From contig JAKSZU010000013.1 of the NCBI GenBank assembly GCA_026018925.1, positions 78,667,791 through 78,731,790 of the forward strand: 64,000 nt of DNA. Direction: 5' to 3'. The DNA is from Tupaia tana. Lineage: Eukaryota; Chordata; Mammalia; Scandentia; Tupaiidae. Within the stretch, counting starts at the first letter, position 1. Every line of letters begins with the position of its first letter. The translations under genes and the position numbers were made by a program. The notes under the pieces are model-generated. The model searched no databases and had not been told where the DNA came from. It worked only from the letters and a program-made list of their open reading frames with translations. Below are positions 56,843 through 64,000 of this stretch, one piece after another.

Positions 56843-57039
56843 ACTTGGCCAAGTATACTTTGAACATAGGATATCTGCTTTTACTTCAGAGGGCAATATA
56901 ACATGCACACACACAGGAAAGTCCTCTCCCAAGTGACCATACTTTCTTTAAGTTGTTGTTTACAGCTAAAGAAGAAAACAGGATCAGGGCAAGACTGTTA
57001 GCTAGTGGAAATGAACTTGTTATTATTTTTCATCAATTA

Positions 57040-57225
57040 AACTCTGGGATACATTCTTTCACATATATTATTCTGTAATCCATTTAGCAGTCTAACAAGG
57101 GAAATATCACATACTGATCTTCTAGACAGAAAAGCTGAGACTCTCTGAGAACCTTAAATTTCCTGTCCAAAGAACACAGCGTATCAGAGGCAGACTAAGA
57201 TTCAAACCCAATGCTTTGTGTTTTA
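57040..57225 (+). repeat. MIR
   Basis: TTCTTTCACATATATTATTCTG, AGACAGAAAAGCTGAGACTCTCTGAG, and GTATCAGAGGCAGACTAAGATTCAAACCC. Sense MIR. Confidence 0.75.
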
Positions 57226-57599
57226 TGATGTGAAAGGAGACTTACTACAGTTTTCTTTCATTTCCAATAAAGTCTATCAATCTGAAATTTTAGTTTATCA
57301 TTGCTACTTGTCCTAGTCATGCAAGCCACATTATAAATAAAATCATCAAATGTTTTATTATTCTGACCAAAAGCTATATCATATATATTGGGACTTGATT
57401 TTGAGTCTATAAATAATACTGTATGCATTATCCATCTATGAATTAACCCGTATTTATTTTTAATCTGCTGTTTCCATAATGGTACACCACTCCAAACATG
57501 GCAGACATTGTAATCAATATGATAGGAGCAAAGATAGAGATTAATATTGTTGAAAACACCTTTAATTTGCCATGTGTACTACTACATCTAGTATTCTAC

Positions 57600-58430
57600 T
57601 CAATCCTCAAAAGATTCATTCATTCAGTAAATGGTTATTAGATGGCTCTTCTATTTCAGGTTTTCTTGGAATTATAGGTACAGAATCAAACAAAGCAGAG
57701 AGAACTTATACCTTTTGTGGAAATTAACATTCTCTTGGGGGATATAAAAAATACATATGTCAAATGAAGAGAATACTCTGGGGAAAAAATGTGTTAGTAG
57801 CATAGTAGAGAGCTACCATTATCTAGTAGGAAGGATCTTACTGAGAGACAGGAACTTTAAGTAAAGACATAGGATGAGGGAGAGAGCCATGTTGACATCT
57901 GGGGAAGAGTCATCCAGGCAGAAATGAATAGCAAGTGCAAGGGCCCTTAGGTAGACATATGTTTGATATATCTGAAAAATAACAAGGAGACAAACTGGCT
58001 AGAATGAAATGAATTAGAGACTTAGGATGAAATCAGAATGATTCTAGGAGGCAAATCACACAGGACTCGGGGGGCTGTTGGAAAAATGTTGACTTTTATT
58101 CTAAATGAGATGGAAGCCACTAAAGGGTTTTAAGAAGAAAAGAGATAAGATCTAACACATTTGAAAAATATTACTCTGCTAAGAGCTGATAGATAGTGGA
58201 AAAGCCTTTTTCAATAATACAGGTGAGACGATGTGGTTTAGATCTGAACCATGACTGCTGAGGAGAAGAAAGTGATTGGACTTGGGATCTATTTAAAATG
58301 TAGATCTGATAGGATGTTTACATGGATGGGATAAATAATAAGAAAGAGAGAGAGAGGTACCGAGGCTGACTCCAGGCTTTTGGAACTAGACCTGGAAAAA
58401 ATGTAGTTGCCTTTATTTGGGAAAGAGAAG
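57600..58430 (-). mobile_element. L2 LINE, 3' part, antisense
   Basis: From left: ATTCATTCATTCAGTAAATGG (the L2 end), GAACTTATACC ... ATTAACATTCTC, GGAAGAGTCATCCAGGCAG, AGCAAGTGCAAGGGCCC, GATGGAAGCCACTAAAGGGTTTTAAG, ATTACTCTGCTAAG, then GCTGACTCCAGGCTTTTGG. These are the L2 3' UTR and ORF2 C-terminal landmarks in antisense order. Frames are destroyed. Confidence 0.8.
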
Positions 58431-59319
58431 ATGACTAAAGGAGCTGCTCATTAGCAACTTGCTTGCAACCACACAGCCAGACCGTACTCCACACAACCCT
58501 GTTTTCTTCCACTAGGCAAAATCCACAAAATGATTGGCTCACTTTATTCAAGCTCATAAGCAAGCATGGTGTGGGTTACTTTCAGACTTTCCAAAGGCTT
58601 TGAAAATGATTCTCTTTATTCTACTTCAGACTAATTAGAAAGCAATTTTTGTTTTAAAATTTGAGTACTCTAGTACACCCAAGTCAAATTCTTGGTCAAC
58701 TTGTTGATTATGGAAAATGGGTTTTTCCTGTCAACTTTTACATCCATCTCCACTGCTTTTTCCTATCCAAGAGATAAGTGTAGAAGCTAAATTCTTTCCT
58801 TTTCTCCAAATTACATCTCTTGGATAACCTCTCTTAGGGTGAGAACCACTATAGTGGTTATTCATAGTTGGTCTGTGGACTAGAGAGCATCAACCAGAGG
58901 AAAACAAATGACAAAAGCATGACTGACTCATTGGATCCATAAAATAATAATTTGGGTGAAATTATAAAACATGGTACCCTTGGGAGGCATGGACCTAGCC
59001 CAGCCCTCTTATGAGGAAGATGTTTATGTAATTGGCTATCTCTAGGCTCCAGAATGTCAGAAGACTTAAATTACCTAGACCAAATGTTTCTTTAGCCCCA
59101 TACCTATGAAGTTCTTCTAATCCAGGGCTTTACCACAAGGTAGTTAGTTGAATATGATTGAATCCCACCCTGGAATAAGAACTATATAAGGCTAATTCAT
59201 AGTTGACTTGAGCATATCTATATATACCATAAACAACATAGTAAGTGCTAATGTAAACCTTCAATTATTTTCTCCAAGGAGCAAATGAAAATGTACAGTC
59301 AATGTAGCTAGTATGAATT
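58431..59319. other. No recognised feature between two L2 copies
   Basis: Unique-looking sequence. It may contain eroded L2, but I cannot place it. Confidence 0.35.
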
Positions 59320-62150
59320 TATTCATGCTGATATGTTTATTCATTCATTTAATAAACATTTTTAAGAAATCTTTATGCCAGGAATTGTGCAAAGAAGTCT
59401 GGGTTAACTTCAAAAAGTTATTTTGGAATGGGGCAGTGGGGGCAGCCCATATGCTTATGATAGTCTATGCTAGTCTCTGGGAAAATGGCAAGAAAATGGC
59501 AAGCTTTATCTATCTCTTGTTCACATAGATCTTACAGAAAATGCATAATAAAGCATACAAATATAATTTGAAATATGATTATTTCAGAAAATGGTATTAC
59601 AAACACAATGAGGTGATAAATGGATTTAGAGTGAACGGAGTAGAGGGTTGAGATATTTTAGAAAGAGTTGTTGGGACTGTGTGCAATGGATAATTTTCTG
59701 GAAAATGAAACACAAATGCAAAGGTAGTTGAGATAGAAAGATATGAGAAGAGGGGAAAGTGACATAAAGAAATCACTGTACTGAAAACTTAGCAAACAAG
59801 GAAACTGGTAGAGAGGTATGAGATCAGAGATGGAGGCCTGTGGCCAAATCACCAGGGCTTTTCAGGTTATGGTTAAGGGGTAATTCCGAGTAAAATTGGA
59901 AGATACTGGAAAGTGTTATGTAAGGGCTTTATAATTGATACAACCTAATTTATGGTTTCATCTAACTTTATACAGATAGAGAATGAAGAAGAGAGCCCAA
60001 GATGGAAACAGGGACAGAAAGTCCATGCAGATGAGAGAAAATGGGACAGGAGCTAATGCTTAGTAGTGAGATACTGAGTAATGGTTGGATTTGAGATATG
60101 TGATGACTTTTTTAAAAGTTCATTGAAAATTTATACTGTGAAAAGAAAAAACTATGGGTTTCAAAAATTTTTACACCAAAATAAACTTATACTTTGATTC
60201 TATTTTCCATGAACTTTTTGAAGTTCCATATTATTTGGAATAAAGAATAAAATAAATGAAGTACCCAAAGATGAACCTAGATTTGGGGTTAAACTATCAG
60301 CAGATGATGTTGTCATTAAATTAAAAACAAGACTGGGGGAAGAAATATCAGGTTGTCAGGAAAATCATGATGCATTTTTCTGGTTTTCTCAGCAATAATG
60401 CATCATGACTTTCTCAACAACCCAATAAATTATGAATGAAGAGAAATCTGTTAAGTTTGAGATGGTAGTTAAATGTCCAGGTCTGAAGTTCAGAAAAGAG
60501 GTTGATGTTAGAGATACACATGTGAGTTATCAGATACATATAGTCTTCAAAAATGTCATGAAAAAATGTGTATTACAAAAAAGCTATGTATGCATTTCAA
60601 AATTCCACCTGGATTTTAGATTCCAATGACTGCGTGAATGGTGGTATGACTATCTGTGCTTGGTAAAACTGGAGGAGAAGACAGCTCATGCAGAGAATTA
60701 GTACATTCATTTTGGCACCTGTTGACATTAATATGTTTGTGGGACATGCTGAAGGAGCTTTCTAGTAAATGGCTAGATATTGATGTTAAGTAAACATTTT
60801 TTTCCTGGAATTATTGAAAAATATCCAAGGTATGTGACAATTTCAAGATATTGTTAGCCTCAGCTGTTATTAGTTTTACTAGCATTGGAGCTGTGTTTTG
60901 AAGAGTGACTGGAAGATAAGTCAGCAGCAGTAGAAAGTATAGACTGCTATTTTAATGGGTTTGAGAAATTTGAATTTAGAAGAGGAAGAGAGAGATTGGA
61001 CAGTCACTAAAGGAATATGTAATATTGAAGAGATATTGTTATTTCTCTTAGTATTGAAAAACTTAAGTTTATTTATTGGCTAAAGAGAAGGAAGGAAAGA
61101 CTAATTTCAGAGATGAAATAGAATGACTAAAAAGCTGAGTGCAAGACTGAAAAGACGAAGATGTATTCAAGGATTCAGAAGCGTGGTTGGCTGTGATCCA
61201 GAGTAAGTTCCACTGAGTCTTTGACTGTAGGAGAGCAATTGGTGTGAATGTAGATAAGGTAGATAGGGGAACATAGGGGCCTCAGTTTTCTATAATCCTT
61301 AAAAGATACAAGATCATTACTGGGAGTAAAAGAGGTGAATGTTGAGTAGGACACTTGACACTAGCAAAGATTTGGAAGAACTTAATTGAGAAATGAAAAA
61401 GGAAAATCACCAAAATGTGGTAAATCAGTCTCTTGACTGATGAATAACATTTGGTACAATTTTGAGAGCATGAGTTTGCAGTTAGCAGGCAATGAAGTAA
61501 TTAACAATCCTAGTATAAAAGTGGGAAAAAAAAGACAAAAACTAACACAGTAAACCAAAGTTACATTTATATTAATGGATAAGGTAAAAGGAAAAAATGA
61601 GGAAGAGAACTGTGAGTACTAATGAAAGAGAAGTTCAGTGATCCACTATGGGGCCTAGGTTTGGTAGCAAAACATGAGAGGTTAGAATACAACATATACA
61701 CTTGGGGAAAAAATGTAAGATTCAAATCTACCAAGAAGATTGAAGGATAGTTAATATGTGAGCAAGGTATTGAGGGTTATAAAAGGTGGTATATGTAAGA
61801 AATTGAAGTTTACTATTTTAGAGTAGGAGAGATGATAATGTTTAGAGAAAGACCATAAAAGTGAATGGAATGGAATGGAATGGAATGCAGGGGGGGGTTT
61901 AGGCTACAAAGACTGATGGTGTTAAATGCAGAATGGCTCATCAACATGGAGATTAAGTAACTCTCATCATGGCATAGAAGTTGACACAGTCAGACTCCAC
62001 ACTGAATGAAGAGGAGAGATGATTAAACCAATGAGGGACAGCAATGAGTAAGGATAGAGATTGTAGGGAAAGGAGTTTTATAAAAAGGTATATGAACAAA
62101 ATTCTAGAAGCAACTTTGGGAAGCAAAGGAAAGATAAATCTACCTGCTGA
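59320..62150 (-). mobile_element. Second L2 LINE copy, antisense, long and eroded
   Basis: Restarts with TTCATTCATTTAATAAACATTTTTAAG and CAGGAATTGTGC (59340-59390). Continues through the same landmarks (GAGATCAGAGATGGAGGCCTGTGG, GGGCTTTATAATTGATAC near 59820-59945) into RT-region sequence (about 60440-61400, GAGATACACATGTGAGTTATCAGATACATATAG). Confidence falls to the right of about 60.8 kb, where similarity is faint. Confidence 0.6.
61862..61899 (+). repeat. (GGAAT)n pentamer plus G-run
   Basis: Five GGAAT/GAATG units followed shortly by a G8 run. It is a short tract, not a satellite array. Confidence 0.9.
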
Positions 62151-62182
62151 CATTAAAAAAAGGCTAAAAGAAAAACATATTT

Positions 62183-62285
62183 GTGGCCAGCCGGTGGCAT
62201 TGTAGTTAAGGCACTGGACTCCCATATGGACAACCACGGTTTGAGTCCTGGACCTGGCAGTTTGCTTGCTCTCACTCTCTCTCTC

Positions 62286-62333
<48 letters not shown>

Positions 62334-62408
62334 TGTGTCTGTCTTTCTCTGATGAGCACATGTGCCCTATTGCAAATTAAAAATAATAAATAAATAAAAT
62401 AAAATAAA
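62183..62408 (+). mobile_element. SINE-C with CT and GT expansions
   Basis: A well preserved tRNA head (GGCCAGCCGGTGGCATTGTAG ... ACGGTTTGAGTCCTGGACC) runs straight into about 25 CT units and 10 GT units (62267-62338). Then GATGAGCACATGTGCCCTATTGC and an AATAAATAAATAAAATAAAAT tail. The SINE-A body is absent. Confidence 0.85.
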
Positions 62409-63004
62409 TGCTTCTTTAAAAAGATTAAGAAAACTATATATTTGGATGTTAGGGAGGTATAAGGGTTGATAAAAGACGAGGTTAGCATGGGAGGATGTGT
62501 TTATAATAAAGAGTTCCAGAGATCATGCAAAAGACAGGAGTAGTAAGATTGGGAGTAGGAATGAGAAAATCTGCATAATAAGAGAATGTAAATAGTAGGA
62601 AAAGATGACTTAAAGGCTTTATGTTTGGACAGAAACCACTGAAAGGAAGCTGATAGAATGTGTGGGCCCCGATGATTCAGAGAACATTGACATAAAACAG
62701 CCCTGTGATGCTTGCATTTTGGTAGACTGATTTAATATTTTAATGTTCTAATGACCCATGTGGAAAGAACCCTTAAAGATCAGTGACTCAGCTAAGAGCT
62801 CTAATGCTGGCACAGAGACAATAGGGTATACTGAGAAGCCCCCCTTGAGTGCACTGAGTCCTCTTCTGCTCACTAGTCAACTTTCTTCTACATCTTTGTC
62901 TTTGTCTTCATCTCCTCCTTCTTTCCTCCTTCGCGCTCTTCCTCTCCTTCTGGTTTTTCTTTTCTTTCTTCTCTCTCAATAGGTATCCTTGACAGTTCTT
63001 TCCA
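62409..63004. other. No recognised gene; pyrimidine-rich tract
   Basis: A roughly 110-base C/T-rich segment at 62880-62990 (TCTCCTCCTTCTTTCCTCC style) precedes an antisense SINE-B and may be its expanded tail-side CT segment. Confidence 0.4.
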
Positions 63005-63165
63005 TGCCATAATCCTCCCCTCAGCCTTCCAGCCAGCCAGAATCACAAGCATGCATGGATGCACCCGGTGTATTCAGGTCAACTTGGGATCCAAACCTGG
63101 GCCTGCATGTGGCTCCAGTATTGCACAGTGGCACTCCACTATCTGTGACACCACAGCTGGCACTC
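63005..63165 (-). mobile_element. Composite tRNA/7SL-like SINE (SINE-B)
   Basis: On the minus strand a tRNA-like head (GCCAGCTGTGGTGTCACAGATAG, with B-box-like GGTTTGGATCCC) is followed by CACCGGGTGCATCCATGC, GATTCTGGCTGGCTGG and AAGGCTGAGGGGAGGAT. That segment follows the 7SL 5' order (GCCGGGCGCG, AGTCCCAGCTACTCGG, GAGGCTGAGG, GGAGGAT) and also aligns with the SINE-A body. Confidence 0.65.
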
Positions 63166-63590
63166 TTGTTTTCTTCTATGAGCTCTTTATTATTATTCTA
63201 TCTTGGTTTAGCCAAAATATATCAATCTCCTTATCAATCTTTGTTTAAGCCCTCATTCCTTGTTCATTTTGGTTACTTTATCTGTTAATTTCTATACAGG
63301 TTTATTATTTACAGTAGATGAGTAAAATATCTGCTACTTACCCATTAAAGCATATTTATCTTGAATCTCTCCTTGAGAGACTTTATACTTTCCTGTGGAA
63401 AGAATAATTTCCTCTCTGGAGCTCAAACTAAAAGTTGACATCATTTGTGTTCCTCTCATTGGACAAGGATATTTAAACTTGATCACTCCTGTGTAATTTC
63501 ATTTAATTCCCTCCCATGGTTTCACACTTATATAGCATTCTTATTTTACCACTTTATACTACCTCCCAATTGGGTTATGTAATAACTGTT
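63166..63590. other. No recognised feature
   Basis: AT-rich unique-looking sequence. Confidence 0.4.
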
Positions 63591-63860
63591 TTTTTTTTTT
63601 TTTTTTTGGAGAGATTTTCGCTATAGGGCGCGTGTACTCGCCAGACAGACAGAGAGAGACATAGAGACAGAAAGCGAGAAATCATCCCCCAGGGGGGATG
63701 GTCACACCTCAATCCCTTCTCCTCCATTCTCCTCTCGGGATCTTGGGCACGCACGCACACGTGCCCGGCGTGAGTATTAAGCCACCGGGTCCAGGACGCG
63801 AACCATGGTCGACTACATGGGAGTCCAGCGACATAGCCATTATGCTAACTGCTGGTTCCC
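63591..63860 (-). mobile_element. SINE-A, young, perfect 14-bp duplication
   Basis: T-run, GAGAGATTTTCGCTATAGGGCGCGTG, CACGTGCCCGGCGTGAG, GGTCCAGGACGCGAACC, head ending CTAACTGCTGGTTCCC. ATGTAATAACTGTT lies at 63577-63590 and 63861-63874. The T-run and CpGs are intact, indicating recent insertion. Confidence 0.96.
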
Positions 63861-63874
63861 ATGTAATAACTGTT

Positions 63875-64000
63875 GATAACTTACAGAAAAAGCATGTTCT
63901 CTTATCTTTATCTTTCTACACAGGTATAATTTCCACTGCCTTGGAGTCATCTAGGATGCTCTGTGTAAGCATGAATAATGTAAGAATGACCTGGAAGATC
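63875..64000. other. No recognised feature (window end)
   Basis: Only 126 bases. Nothing diagnostic. Confidence 0.4.

Noticed and set aside
61862..61899. GGAAT pentamers as pericentromeric satellite.
   Set aside because: Only about five units, so an isolated simple repeat.

Overview
This window is nuclear DNA of a placental mammal and I find no protein-coding gene in it. It is AT-rich and packed with interspersed repeats: mammalian L1 LINEs, fossil L2 and MIR, and MLT1-class MaLR LTRs. On top of these sits a lineage-specific set of tRNA-headed SINEs that I cannot match to a named family. Primate Alu dimers, rodent B2, carnivore CAN, ruminant Bov-tA, horse ERE and AfroSINE elements are not seen. 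Two SINE copies carry a 7SL-RNA-like segment next to a tRNA-like head. Such composites are known from Euarchontoglires (treeshrews and some rodents), so I lean weakly that way without naming a species. The window is either intergenic or inside a very large intron. Every longer open frame either lies in a repeat or shows no recognisable protein.

Layout. 1-8.7 kb: mostly unrecognised sequence with MIRs, one old SINE (727-1054) and an antisense L1/HAL1 ORF1 remnant (6780-7890). 8.7-11.5 kb: the 3' part of a sense L1, broken by several SINEs, including the composite copy at 9245-9440. 11.5-16.4 kb: a SINE nested in a SINE, microsatellites, and an MLT1 LTR broken by an L1 and then by a short SINE, each with target-site duplications (TSDs). 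16.4-25 kb: MIR/L2 fossils, L1 pieces and scattered SINEs. 25-34 kb: old L1-like sequence, an inverted SINE composite, and a long antisense L1 (about 27.79-33.90 kb) interrupted by an MLT1 LTR and many SINEs. These include four antisense SINEs stacked at one TTTATCATTATT target (32.25-33.03 kb). 34-41 kb: the densest SINE tract, with young CpG-rich copies at 34147 and 37656. 41.8-42.3 kb: a SINE interrupted by a polyadenylated, LTR-tail-like insert. 43-57 kb: one MLT1 LTR, MIRs, a few SINEs and long stretches with nothing recognised. 57.6-62.2 kb: two same-orientation antisense L2 copies. 62-64 kb: three SINEs, one of them young with a perfect 14-bp TSD.

The history reads as layers: L2/MIR first, then MLT1 and old L1, then several SINE waves (types A, B and C below) mobilised by L1, judging by A-rich tails and 10-19 bp TSDs. 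Working labels: SINE-A is the long form (tRNA head, roughly 190-bp body, tail ending CCTATAGCAAAAACC plus poly-A). SINE-B is a related older form ending in AATAAACTTTAAA-like tails, with 7SL-like body sequence in some copies. SINE-C is a short form whose head runs almost directly into an AT-rich tail.
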